Assembly: GCA_033557465.1 (NCBI GenBank)
Contig: CM066039.1
Span: forward strand, 397,873,440 to 397,937,439
Origin: Ichthyophis bannanicus
Lineage: Eukaryota > Chordata > Amphibia > Gymnophiona > Ichthyophiidae
Reading direction: 5' to 3'
Length of the DNA: 64,000 bases
Position numbers and translations under genes: made by a program. Below, piece by piece: positions 1 to 9,745 of the stretch (the first letter of the stretch is position 1; the number at the start of each line of letters is the position of its first letter). Below the pieces are notes generated by a model that saw nothing but the letters and a program-made list of their open reading frames with translations, made no database searches and had not been told where the DNA came from.

Positions 1-677
1 AACAGTAAATTATTAAACTATTATAACATATACATACATGGACATGCTCACATCCCCCCATCACTGCCTACCACTATTATGTCCCCTCCACATGGGGGCA
101 GGATGGCTGGGGGGATGTCAGGTCTGTGCCCTAGCGATTATTGGCTAGGGTGGACGAGGTAGATATTGGTGGATTGTGTTTGGCCTTGGTTAACTGCTGT
201 CTTGCTGATCTCCGGTGTTTATGTTCCTATGTGCCACCTAGGCACCCGCTTGGTCCACCCTGTGCCCCAACTGCCCATGCTACATGTCCCGCCTGCGGCC
301 CCCTATGCCCCATTTGCACCATCGCCATAGTGGCCATTCATACTTTGGCACTATGGTATTGCTGTACATGGAGCACTACTATCACAGTTTTTGGGCTCCC
401 TGCCTGGGCTGTACATTGCTGACACAGAAATGGTTTCTCTCTCCTGCATATGTGCATCTAACGGCAGGTTTTCAATCGCATTAGGATTCAGCTCTTCAGA
501 TCAGCGCGTTAGTGTGACTGGAGCCTCTCCCCGCCCACACTCCGCCCATTTACCCCTTCTCTCCACCCTCTCTCCACCTTCTGCGGTGTTTACCGCGCCG
601 CGGAACGTCACCGATCATTAACGTTACGTAACGTGTGTTATGTAACGTTACTGCAGTTTAGTAAACATACCCCTTAG
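1..677. other. Unclassified DNA, possible DNA-transposon right end
   Basis: No convincing coding region. The right edge reads, on the minus strand, as a terminus beginning aggggtatgtttactaaact, followed by a 9-bp inverted repeat (taacgttac at 619-627, gtaacgtta at 642-650) and a GC-rich block. A TTA lies just outside the edge, as in PIF/Harbinger-type target duplications. The L2 fragment starts directly after it. The partner terminus is outside the window, so this is a guess. Confidence 0.3.
619..650. repeat. Inverted repeat, 9-bp arms
   Basis: Perfect arms taacgttac (619-627) and gtaacgtta (642-650) enclose 14 bases that contain further ACGT-type palindromes. It lies just inside the putative transposon end and may be a subterminal hairpin. 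Confidence 0.6.
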
Positions 678-907
678 TCTTCCCACACTTAGATTACTGT
701 AATATTATCCTACAGGCTTTAATGGGCTATGTGCTCAACTCTTTACAGTTGGCCCAGAACATTGCCACCTGGATCCTTTACGGCACACCCAAAATGGAAC
801 ACATAACTCCAGTTCTCAGACTATTACACTCGCTTCACATTACAACCTGCACAAAATACATTGACTTTCTGACTATTTTGAAAATATCCCACAACCTCTA
901 ACCTCTA

Positions 908-1199
908 AGAGTGGAGGAGTGGCCTAGTGGTTGAGGCAAGGTACTTCAGGCCGGAAGGTCGGGGGTTCAAATCCCACAAGAGGACAGCAACCTTGGGCCG
1001 GAAGGACTGGGGTTTCTAGTCCCACAGGAGCTCCTTGTGGTTTTGGGCAACCCACTTAACCCTCCATAGCCCATGTTCTCTGTAAAATAGTTATCTCCAA
1101 GTTATAATGCCCTTTTCAATGTAATTTCAGTTTGTTCAATGTAAACCGCACTGATGCAGAATAGCGCGGTATATAAGAGAATGTAAATAAATAAATAAT
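908..1199 (+). mobile_element. tRNA-derived SINE with L2-like 3' tail
   Basis: The head has an RNA polymerase III A box (tggcctagtgg, 920-930) and B box (ggttcaaatcc, 964-974). A second B-box-like segment follows (ggtttctagtcccac, about 1011), so the head looks partly duplicated. The body contains a MIR-like block (cacttaaccctccat). The end is an accgc...gcggt hairpin followed by aataaataaa repeats, as in the L2 LINEs here. It interrupts the L2 fragment. Minus-strand relatives lie at 10293 and 58330. Confidence 0.85.
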
Positions 1200-1445
1200 T
1201 GAATTACCTACAATCTCTATTACATGCAGACAACAAATCAAGGAGAACCAATGCACAAAATACTCTCACCATTCCTCCATCAAAGATGAAGAACAGCCAG
1301 AATGCCTTGGATTGAGCCTTCTCACTCTATGCCCCAAGTATATCAAAAGCACGCCTTGATAACCTACAGGCCCACACATGACATTTCCTCAAATCAAGCC
1401 TTCTCACTCTATGCCACAAGTATATGCCATGGACTCCCCAATAAC

Positions 1446-1770
1446 CAGGGCTGGCTCGTCCACTAGGCAACCTAGGCGACTGCCTAGGGTGGCCGTCCCG
1501 GGTGGGTGGTGGCAGCGGCACACATGGGCAGCCATGCTGCCCCCTCCAGCTGCCACCGATTACATTTGGGGGTGAGGCAGACAGCGACAGTATTTCCAAA
1601 AGCCACCACTTTTGGAAATACTACCACTGCCGCTGCCTACCTCCCCCTCCTGATACGGAATTGGCAGCAGCTGGGGGCGGGGGGGGGGGGGGGCGCAGCA
1701 GCGGCAGCTGGGGAGAGCAGTGAGGCTGGGGTTTCTGCCTAGGTCAACAGAAACCCTTGGGCCGACCCTG
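1446..1770. mobile_element. hAT-like MITE, 325 bp
   Basis: The ends are imperfect inverted repeats: cagggctggctcg at the left, and cagggtcggccca when the right end is read in complement. The flanks ccaataac (1438-1445) and ccgaatac (1771-1778) match at 6 of 8 positions, which fits an aged 8-bp target duplication of the hAT superfamily. The interior has an internal inverted repeat (tatttccaaaag / cttttggaaata) and a G run near 1680. There is no transposase, so it is non-autonomous. It sits inside the triplicated L2 segment. Confidence 0.65.
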
Positions 1771-2050
1771 CCGAATACCTATGGATCACATGTACGTGCC
1801 TCAAATCAAGCGTTCTCACTCTATGCTCCAAGTATATGGAATGTGCTTCCCGATACCCTACAGGCCACACATGACCTTGTGAGTTCCGCGACAAGTTGAA
1901 AACTCATCTGTTTATCAAAGAATTTTGCAATGAAGGCCACATGTTTAGCCTTACTCTTAATAATTCTAAAATAGAGATGTTTCTCATTGATTCAGTATTG
2001 GTATATCTTTTCAAAACAGAGGATAAGTTGATGCCTTGTTATTTATTTTA

Positions 2051-2589
2051 CAGCTAGAGTTTACACATATAGGAACTACCCTATGTGAGATTCATCACTG
2101 GGTGCTTCAGTGAGTAAAATTGTGTTTTATCTTGTCAAACTTTTACCTACATGCCTTTCTGTTTTGTCTTGCCCTTGGCTATCACACATATAATTTTTTA
2201 TATATAAAAATTTGGCATATTTCTTGTTTTATACATTTACTACATAATATTATGTATACAGCTGTTTCTGTCTAGTCAAAAAAATTTTCTAAACAATTTT
2301 TTTATGGAAGATTTTTTCTATTATATAAGTAATTATTCTCTCTCTTCCCTGCGTCTGCGTTTTTATCATGTTGATATTGTCACATGATTTATTTGTTTTA
2401 ACATATTTTTCATTATATACATGTTTTTAATTGTTTATGATGATTTATTTATAATATTTCCATGTTGTTTTATGATTGAATTTTACTGTTTTATCAGCTG
2501 CATACCCCCTGAGGAAGGATTTGCCGAAACGAGTTGGGGTTTATTTAATAAAAAGTTCCTGTGACCATCACATGTCTCTAGCTCCTTGT
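2051..2589. other. AT-rich sequence, unclassified
   Basis: AT-rich with no coding signal. Near the right edge is a block (cctgaggaaggatttgccga, 2508-2527, then aacg) followed by an aataaa signal. Similar blocks are common near the ends of amphibian repeats, so this may be the tail of an unidentified element. Confidence 0.4.
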
Positions 2590-2968
2590 GTTCTCTCATC
2601 TCTACCACCTCCATTAGGAGACTATTCCATGGATCCAACACGCTTTCCGTAAAGAAATATTTCCGCATATCACTCCTGAATCTATCCCCCTTCACCCTCA
2701 TCCCATGTCCCCTCATAGCAGAACTTGCTTTCAATTGAAAGAGGCTCTCCCCCTGTACATTTATGCCAGGGAGGTATTTAAACATCTCAATTATATCACC
2801 TCTATCCTGCCTTCCCTCTAAGGTGTACATATTAAGATCCTTAATTCTGTCCTCATATCCTTTATAATGAAGACCACTAACTATTTTATTAGCCACACTC
2901 TGTACTGACTCCATCCTGTTTATATCCTTTTGAAAGTGCGGCCTCCAGAATTGCACACAATACTCCTA
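2590..2968 (-). mobile_element. CR1-clade LINE (family C), C-terminal fragment
   Basis: The minus strand encodes the end of a CR1-type ORF2: YEDRIKDLNMYTLE, RGDIIEMFKYL, RGHGMRVKGDRF and RKYFFTESV-DPWN. This is the conserved region after the reverse transcriptase. The same family appears at 22682-23108, where its 3' terminus is preserved. The copy lacks its own 3' terminus and its upstream part is replaced by the family-A copy starting at about 2969. Confidence 0.85.
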
Positions 2969-4339
2969 CATAAGAACATAAGATATGCCATACTGGGTCA
3001 GACCAAGGTCCTTCAAGCCCAGTATTCTGTTTCCAACAGTGGCCAATCTAGGTCATACGTACCTAGCAGTTTCCCCAAGGGACACAGGTTCCACAATGCT
3101 TGTATTGGTTCAAGCATTGATATCCTGGGTCCCTTCTTAATAATGGTTTATGGACCTTTCCTCCAGGAACTTGTCCAAACCTTTTTTAAACCCAGCTACA
3201 CTAACAGCCTTTACTACATCCTCCGGTAACAAATTCCAGAGTTTGATTACACGTTGAGTGAAAAAATATTTTCTTTTATTAGTCTTAAATATTTTACCCT
3301 GTAGCTTCATTGCATGTCCCCTAGTCTTTCTATATTCTGATAAGGTAAACAATCGATCTACGTTTACCCGTTCCACTCCGTTCATTAATTTATAGGCTTC
3401 TATCATATCTCCCCTAAGCCGTCTCTTTTCCAGGTTAAAGAGCCCCAACCTTTTTAGACTTTCTTCATAGGAGTATCCTTCCATCCCCTTTACCATTTTG
3501 GTGGCTCTTCTCTGAACCTTTTCTAAAATCGCTATATCCTTTTTAAGATACGGCGACCAGAATTGCACATAATATTCAAGGTGCGGTCTCACCATGGAAC
3601 GATATAGAGGCATTATAATATCTTTTGTTTTATTTTCCATTCCTTTCCTTATCATACCTAGCATTCTATTTGCTCTCTTGGCCGCTGCTGCACACTGGGC
3701 CGAGGATTTTAACATGGTATCCACAATGACGCCTAAATCTTTTTCCTGGGTGGTGGTTCCTAATGTGGAACCTTGCATTGTGTAACCATAGTTTGGGTTG
3801 TTCTTCCCTAGGTGCATAACCTTGCACTTGTCCACATTAAATTTCATCTGCCATTTTGATGCCCAGTCTTCCAATTTATCAACATCCTCTTGCAATTTTC
3901 CACAATCCTCTTTTGTTTTAACAACTTTAAATAGTTTTGTGTCATTTGCAAATTTGATAACCTCACTCGTTATTCCACTTTCCAGGTCATTTATGAATAT
4001 GTCAAAAAGCAGCGGACCCAGCACAGATCCCTGGGGTACACCACTATTCATCTTTCTCCATTGGGAAAATTGGCCATTTAGCCCTACCCTCTGCTTTCTA
4101 TCTTTTAACCAGTTCCTGATCCACAATAGTACACTGCCTCCTATCCCATGACTCTTTAGTTTTGCCAAAAGTCTGTGATGAGGGACCTTGTCAAAGGCTT
4201 TCTGAAAGTCCAGATACACAATATCAACCGACTCACCTTTGTCCACCTGATTATTCACTCTTTCAAAAAAACATAACAGATTAGTAAGACAAGATCTTCC
4301 TTGTCTAAAACCATGTTGATCTCCTAATGAGATTGCACC
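2969..4339 (-). mobile_element. CR1-clade LINE (family A), 3' half
   Basis: The 3' terminus lies at about 2969 (in complement, ...cttatgttctta). Reading inwards are the 3' UTR and the C-terminal part of ORF2. The upstream part of the same copy continues at 5657-5955, after a family-B fragment. The gap-free match to the intact family across that break shows family B lies inside this copy. A possible short duplication is seen: ttgcacc before and ttgaacc after the inserted piece. Confidence 0.9.
3137..4258 (-). pseudogene. CR1-A ORF2 fragment: reverse transcriptase and C-terminal domain
   Basis: An uninterrupted 373-codon stretch covers the reverse-transcriptase palm and the C-terminal domain. 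Visible motifs are [19 protein letters not shown] (box A), [14 protein letters not shown], the active-site box, [20 protein letters not shown] and [14 protein letters not shown]. It ends NHY-stop next to the 3' UTR. The active site reads FANDTKLF instead of FADD: one catalytic aspartate is replaced by asparagine, so this copy should be inactive even before truncation is considered. The endonuclease part is absent. Confidence 0.9.
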
Positions 4340-5656
4340 AAAGACTTATATGGAGTTACTATCACCTCCTTTTTTCTGCTAGCCATTCCTCTCCGTATGC
4401 ACCCAAGCATCCTTCTAGCTTTTGATGTTGTCTTTTCTACCTGTTTAGCTACTTTAAGATCATCAGACACAACCACGCCTAGGTCCCGCTCTTCTTTAGT
4501 GGACAAAAGTACTTCACCCCATATACTATATTGCTTGCTTGGATTTCTGCAGCCCAAATGAATGATCTTACATTTTTTAACATTAAATCCCAGATGCCAA
4601 ATTCTAGACCATTCTTCAAGCTTAGCTAGATCCCTCCTCATCTTATCTACGTCTTCCTAGGTGTCTACTCTATTGCATATTTTGGTATCATCTGCAAAGA
4701 GGCAAACCTTCCCGACAGACCTTACGCTATATCACTAACAAAGATGTTAAAAAGAATCAGACCGAGGACAGATCCCTGGGGCACACCACTGATAACATCC
4801 TTCTCCTGAGAGTGAGCTCCATTTACTTGTACTCTTTGTCGCTTCCCACCCAACAAATTTCTAACCCAAGCAGTAACTTTAGGGTCCATCCCTAGGGTGC
4901 TCAGTTTGTTTATAAGTCGCCTGTGAGGAACAGTGTCAAAGGCTTTACTGAAATCTAAATACACCACATCTAGAGCTCTCCCTCGATCCAACTCCCTGGT
5001 CACCCAGTCAAAGAAATCAATCAGATTTGTCTGACAAGACCTGTCTCAGGTGAATCCATGCTGCCTTGGATCCTGTAATCCGCTGGACTCCAGAAACCTC
5101 ACTATTTTCTCTTTCAGAAGCATTTCCAATAATTTACTCACCACCGAAGTTAAACTAACCGGTCTGTAGTTTTCAACCACATCCTTACTTCCGCTTTTGT
5201 GTAAAGGCACCACATGAGCCTCTCTCCAGTCCTTTGGCACCACTCCTGACTCCAACGAGGCATTGAAAAGGTCAATCAGTGGAGTTGCTAGAACGTCCCC
5301 AAGTTCCCTCAGTATTCTAGGTTGTATCCCATCCGGTCCCATTGCTTTGTCTACTTTAAGTTGGGCTAATTTCTCACGAATACAGTCTTCTGAAAATTGT
5401 TCAAGATGTCCCTCGCTTCTGTTCCTGTTTGTGGGTGTTTTCTGAGGTCCTGCTCTTGGTTCTTCATTTGTGAACACAGAACAGAAATATTTGTTAATGA
5501 ATTCCGCTTTATCCTTATCAGCTTCTACATATTCCTCCCCTGCACCCTTTAGTCTGACAATACCACTTTTGCCCTTCCTCTTCTCACTAATATATCTGAA
5601 AAATGTCTTATCCCACCATTTTATTGCATTGGCTATTTCCTCCTCCTTTTGAATCT
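4340..5656 (-). mobile_element. CR1-clade LINE (family B), internal fragment, 3'-truncated
   Basis: The minus strand encodes a second, distinct CR1-type reverse transcriptase: DKAMGPDGIQPRILRELGDV, ENYRPVSLTSV, VVYLDFSKAFDTVPH and [14 protein letters not shown] (5046-5477 and 4722-5003). LFADDTKIC follows in another frame near 4683-4706, then RDLGVVVSDDL and RRMLGCIRRGM (4324-4641). Reading stops at KSLVQ, where the C-terminal domain and 3' UTR should follow, so the element lacks its 3' end. That is unusual for a target-primed insertion. Frameshifts separate the three blocks. It is embedded in the family-A copy. Confidence 0.85.
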
Positions 5657-5955
5657 TTGAACCTATCTACATGATCAGTAATTTTATTCTTTATAATGGT
5701 TTCTACCATTTTGCCTGGTACCGACAATCAAACTCTTCAGTCTGTAGTCTCCTGGATCACCCCAAGAACCCTTTTTAAAAATTGGCATTACATTGGCCAC
5801 TCTCCGATCCTCAGGTACTACAGATGATTTTAATGATAGTTCACAGATTACTAAAAGTAGGTCTGTAATCTCATATTTCAGTTCTTTCAGCACCCTGTAT
5901 GCCATCCAGTCCAGATGATTTGCTGTTCTTTAATTTATCAAATAGCTGTATTACA
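5657..5955 (-). mobile_element. CR1-A, upstream part of the copy at 2969
   Basis: The complement encodes RVLKELKYEITDLLLVICEL, then PIFKKGS, matching the reverse-transcriptase fingers of the other family-A copies. It carries on from the segment ending at about 4339. The match to the family fades after about 5955. Confidence 0.8.
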
Positions 5956-5971
5956 TATTCCCAATTTAATG

Positions 5972-6118
5972 AGATTTTATTTTTATTTATTTATTTAACT
6001 AATTTTAGATACCGCTCTATTTTGCAGACAGAACGGTTTACATACAGCATACAACAATGAACAGCAAGATTGTTACATAAAACAGGATTTTTAATTTGGA
6101 GAACTTAACAGGGTAAAC
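5972..6118 (-). mobile_element. L2-type 3' tail (LINE or SINE end)
   Basis: A tattttatttatttattta tract is followed by taccgctct...agaacggttta. In the complement this is the accg...cggtat hairpin plus (aata)n tail shared by the L2 LINEs and SINEs in the window. One stem pair is G-U in the RNA. No coding part is present. Confidence 0.65.
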
Positions 6119-6389
6119 TATTTGCCCGATTCTGCAACGTGGGTTGTGAGGCTGCATGTTCCGCTGGCGGGGGGCATGAGGGGGTGGGATCAGAGTGGAG
6201 CAGTGGTGGGCCAGCTGAGCAGGACATACAGGGCTGATTCAGGTCAGGGCTCTGTACGTCCTGCCGGGGCAAAGGGGACGTGCTGCTTATTGCACCTGAA
6301 AGTAAGAATAGTCAGCACCGACCAGGTAATCAGGCCTGGGAATCCTGCCCCCAGGGCAGGGGTCAGGTGTAGGGGTTCTCTGTCACCCA
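6119..6389. other. GC-rich sequence, nothing recognised
   Basis: G-rich, with no repeat hallmark or credible reading frame. It may be the 5' part of the ORF-bearing repeat that follows. Confidence 0.4.
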
Positions 6390-7715
6390 ATGCAGGCCTC
6401 AGCAGGCCAGCCATGGGTCGTGTGGCAGAGAAGAGGGAGGCCGAAGATGCTGGAGTCAGGGGCGCTAGCAGGGAGCATGTCCCCACAAGTGCAGGGGGCA
6501 CACTGGGCTGTCCACTGTGATGTAGAGACCCCTACAGAGCCCATGGAAATAGAGAGAAAGGAAGATTCCACCTTTAAAACTGACAGGCAGCTAGAACACA
6601 TGGCTCACTGTTTACAAAGAAAAGGTAAACAGAGAAAGTCAGGAGCTGAACTGACATGCCCAAGCTCTGACGCAGCAGCAAGCTTAGAGCTTGATCAATC
6701 ACACCTGTTCAGGTTGAGGGCAGAGCCAAGCCCAGGGGAACAGAATTATAAAACCTCGTCATTAGCTCCCAGGAGCGGATGGAGATGGAGATTTGGAATT
6801 AAGGCAGGAGAAGGAGAAGCAGGCTCGAGTACAGGCTGGAATGGTAATTGCAGTTCGGACGGCAGTTGGAGCCGTGGAAGCAGAGAAAGAGGAGTCCTGG
6901 ACAGCAAAGACAGGAGAGAGGAGAGAACTCCTGTAAGACATGCTGGGAGAGGCTCAGAAGCTCCAGAGAGTTGGATACCGGGTAAAGAAATTACCTACTG
7001 GTCTGGGAGAAAAGCCAGCAGACTAGGAGGAGGAAAGGCACACCCTGTGTCCAGGAATTGGCTGGAATGGAGAGAGCAGGGAACCCTTCAGTCCTAAGGA
7101 AGCCTTCACAGTTTGCACAGGTGGGAGCCCAGCACAAAGGCATTTCCTTATAGCTGCCAAGAATTAGAAGAGAGCCAAAGAAGAAACTCCAGGGCAACAG
7201 GTATTTTAAACCCTTACTGTTTTGAGGTGTGTAAAGGGAAAACACCTGAGCTTATAGAGGGAAGTTATCTGAAATCCCATGGTAACAGTTTGCAGATAAA
7301 CGCTGTTAATCCTGAAGCAGAAGATATGCAGATAGACTCTAATGTTGATGATGTAGCAGATATGCAGATGGATTGCACGCTTTGTTTGGCTGACAACATT
7401 GAGTCACTGTGTTAAACCTTGAAGTGAAAAGTGCTGAGACACAGCAAAGAAAAAGGAACTGTTTTGCTTAGCTACAAGAAGCTGTTTGTTTTCCTTTTTG
7501 TATTTGCAACGAGCACTGCATGTTTTTGGGACCAGAGAGTGAAGAAGCAATTACCTCAGTTATTGTATATAATCCTCATGCTAAACTCCTAGAAACCGTC
7601 CTATTTTTGTTCTGCACCAAAGTTCTATTTGTAAGGGGAATAAATTCTTGTCATTTTGCCTTAAACATTCGGACTACAATTGCTTCTTTATCAGAGAGCT
7701 TTAAAAGGGACTACA
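6390..7715 (+). mobile_element. Unclassified interspersed repeat carrying an ORF, copy 1
   Basis: Two consecutive open stretches (6390-7097 and 7113-7415) encode a hydrophilic protein I do not recognise, rich in S, R, E and G. It shares spaced features with 58945-59868: a WI..-(K)EITYW / NWITYW stretch, then an acidic tail with M-D pairs (EDMQID, ADMQMDC) ending just after MDC-L. A 3' region follows with an aataaa signal at about 7641. The element resumes at 9464 with actacaattccca-type sequence, also seen at the end of the second copy. The class is unknown; an LTR-type or other non-autonomous retroelement is possible. Confidence 0.5.
7113..7415 (+). CDS. C-terminal reading frame of unclassified repeat ORF
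   Basis: A 100-codon open stretch from ATG 7113, or more probably the continuation of 6390-7097 after a frameshift near 7100. Its tail alternates acidic and M-D residues (DMQID, DMQMDC) and parallels the tail of the ORF at 58945-59868. No known domain is recognised. It is reported because the similarity between copies suggests the frame was once under selection. Confidence 0.35.
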   Translation: MHRWEPSTKAFPYSCQELEESQRRNSRATGILNPYCFEVCKGKTPELIEGSYLKSHGNSLQINAVNPEAEDMQIDSNVDDVADMQMDCTLCLADNIESLC

Positions 7716-7958
7716 GGGGAGCGTCTTCATCTGCCGTCCAGGCACAGTGGAGGAGAGGAGGCTGGTTCCGCGGCTGGCGGCTCTGCGGGCAGTCGACTGA
7801 CGTCACCCCCAGGTCCTGGCTTAAAGCCCTTGCCTTGCTGCTTTTCACCGGGAGCATCTTCATCTGCCGTCCGGGCACAGTGGAGGAGAGGAGGCTGGTT
7901 CCGTGGCTGGCGGCTCTGCGGACAGTCGGCTGACGTCACCCCCCAGGTCCTACTATAA
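7716..7958 (+). promoter_or_regulatory. Two tandem 5' monomers (133 bp) of the ORF1-only element
   Basis: The block beginning agcgtcttcatctgcc at 7720 recurs as agcatcttcatctgcc at 7853, a 133-bp period. The units share gaggaggctggttcc, ggcggctctgcg and tgacgtcacccc. The last of these contains a CRE/ATF-type palindrome, TGACGTCA, in both copies. Tandem 5' monomers act as promoters in mouse L1, so a promoter role is inferred. Confidence 0.7.
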
Positions 7959-8083
7959 TTTTGCTTTTGTATGGTGCTAGCCGTCGGCGCGTCTTCTAAG
8001 GGGCGCATTTCAAAGGGGGTTGTATGCCCCTTGTGAGCCCCTTTGGAGCCGTTTTGGAGTTATTTGCTGTGAGCTGAGGAGGT

Positions 8084-9192
8084 ATGCCAGGTGGCAAGCG
8101 CAAGAAGAAACCTCCTGCTGATGAGCCCCAAGCAGGTGCAATTGAGAAACATTTAGTTTCTACGCCGCGTCCCGTCATTCCAGGTACTGTTCCTCTTGAT
8201 CCTGTCACTGAAGGAGCGAGCTTGAGCTCAATAGAGCGTACCCCCCCGCGCTTTCCCCTGGTTTTCTTGAATTATCCGGGGAAGCCTCTCCTGTTATATC
8301 CTCATTAAAAGTTCTTCCTAAAGAGGTTTCTTGGAGTCGCCCTTCCCCCTTATCGCCCAAACCGTCCGCTTCCACAGTTTCTCTCTTGGATGTTTGGACT
8401 GTTGTCTCGCGTGCGGAACATATGCTTTTAGAGACTGTTCCCAAACTATGTCAGTTTACTAAGGATTCGGTTCAAAAGTTTCACTCTCTGGATTCCCAGA
8501 TCGGAGCTTGTGGCTCGGCTCTGGTGAAACTAGAGCCTCAGGTTAGTAGGTTTGCAGATTTCACAGCTGCTCATGCCAAAGATAGTTTTCTTTTGCATCA
8601 GAAGCTGGAGAATCTGGAAAACTTAGCTCGTAAGATGAATCTTCGTTTGTTGAATTTTCCCACTTGTTCAATGTTGTCTCCAATAATGCTCTTTAGGAAA
8701 TATCTGAAAGACACTCTCCTTTTTCCTCAGGCTGATTCTTGTTCGGTGATTAAATGTTATTATCTTCCTATTAATGTTTCTTCTAGTCCTGAGGATAGGG
8801 AGGTGTTACCTATATCAGATAAAGTTGATTTCAATTTAACAGCTTTCTTAGAAGATACACAAGATGTGATTACTACTAGGGCCACTCTGTTGGTTACTTT
8901 ATCCTCTGAGGATGATAAGATTTCTATTTTGAAATCTTATTTCAAGAGGAGGGAGTTCCAATTTTGTGGCGATAGAGTATCGATATTTCCAGATGTATCA
9001 TGTTCTACCCAACTTCGTAGAAAGTCATTTCTTTTGTTAAAACCTAGGGTGCTCACCTTGGAGGCCACTTTTTTTCTAAAGTATCCTTGCAAATGTTGTA
9101 TTTCATTGCATTATGATAAGTTTGTCTTTTTTTCCTCATCCGATTTGGAAAAGTGGATTGTTGAGCGGGAAAAGGCCCGTATTATATCATGA
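8084..9192 (+). pseudogene. L1/Tx1-type ORF1 protein with one frameshift
   Basis: The start is ATG 8084 (MPGGKRKKKPPADEP, a basic N-terminus). The frame shifts by one base near the C run at about 8241-8247, and the downstream frame is open to 9192. Order of regions: basic, proline-rich N-terminus; helical region with heptad-like leucines (EHMLLETVPKLCQF to LHQKLENLENLARK); then an RRM-type domain beginning NLRLLNFP, the equivalent of the N-R-I-G-P motif of L1 ORF1; then a C-terminal domain ending EREKARIIS. In the L1 family this protein binds RNA as a trimer and packages the element's transcript. A single-base loss in a homopolymer is the only visible damage. Confidence 0.8.
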
Positions 9193-9463
9193 TTAAAAAG
9201 GTGGGCGGTGTGGGTACTAAAATTTTGCCCGGCTGAAGTTGGCTATATTCTTTCGAGGTTTGGCCTTGTTTTTCTTAGTATGTTTATTGTTTTTCTTAGC
9301 TTCGTTTAGACTTTCCCCGAGACGTGGGCTGTTTATTTGTATGGGTTTCTAAAATATTATTTTTCATTGTACTATTTGCTGTATTATTGGTTGTAATTGT
9401 TTTATACAATATGACTATGTAAAAGGTATCTTCATAAATAAAAAAATAAAAATAAAAAAAATA

Positions 9464-9745
9464 AAAAGGGACTACAATTCCCAAGAGGCCTTGCAAAAGC
9501 CACAGCTGTAGTCTCACTTTCTGCATAGAGAAATTATCATGGCAGACCAACCCTCTGCTCCCTAAGCGGAGGGCTGGCCACGTGGTGACAGAATCAGGTC
9601 CAAATGGGCCCATCTTGCTCGGGACCATCTGGACAGTCTGGACGTGCCCCTACATGAATCAGGCTCTATGTATAAACAAGTAATTCTCTGGAGTATAAGA
9701 AGTGAGGATAACTGTGTGTATGAGCGATTCAGTCAGGTAGGACCT
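9464..9745 (+). mobile_element. Distal end of unclassified repeat copy 1, then unassigned DNA
   Basis: After the target duplication the repeat continues as ggactacaattcccaag...ccttgca, matching aactacaatacccac...ccttgca at 60378-60402. It probably ends near 9510-9520. I see nothing further to about 9745. Confidence 0.45.

Larger units (their letters stand above)
678..2050 (+). mobile_element. L2-clade LINE, 3' coding fragment with ~80-bp triplication
   Basis: Translation from about 690 gives the region after the reverse-transcriptase palm seen in L2-clade LINEs: LDYCNIILQAL, then LQLAQNIA, HITPVLRLLHSLH and KISHNL. The reading resumes at about 1200, after a SINE, and reaches the C-terminal block FSLYAPS-WN. 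This block occurs three times, with gccttctcac at 1316 and 1398 and gcgttctcac at 1810. The spacing is 82 bp, then 79 bp once the inserted MITE and its 8-bp duplication are subtracted. The third copy continues into an LKTHLF-type tail. There are many stops, so it is a dead fragment. The 3' limit is uncertain. Confidence 0.75.
7716..9463 (+). mobile_element. Tx1/L1-type element with ORF1 only (HAL1-like)
   Basis: A self-contained retrotransposed unit with a 13-bp target duplication, aaaagggactaca at 7703-7715 and 9464-9476. It has a tandemly repeated 5' region, one ORF of L1 ORF1 type, a 3' UTR of about 270 bp and an A-rich tail (9437-9467). No endonuclease or reverse transcriptase lies between the ORF1 stop (9190-9192) and the tail. 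This matches the plan of mammalian HAL1 half-L1 elements and suggests movement by machinery supplied in trans. It splits the unclassified repeat. Confidence 0.85.

Noticed and set aside
910..1000. Functional tRNA gene
   Set aside because: A and B boxes are present but the cloverleaf is not formed and the unit recurs elsewhere with an L2-like tail; it is a SINE head.
3594..4151. Plus-strand open frames opposite the CR1 copies (also at 13259-13816, 28551-28859 and 42681-43377)
   Set aside because: Antisense shadows of LINE coding sequence, present wherever the family occurs.
6122..6520. 132-codon frame before the unclassified repeat
   Set aside because: GC-rich chance frame with an overlapping open frame on the other strand.
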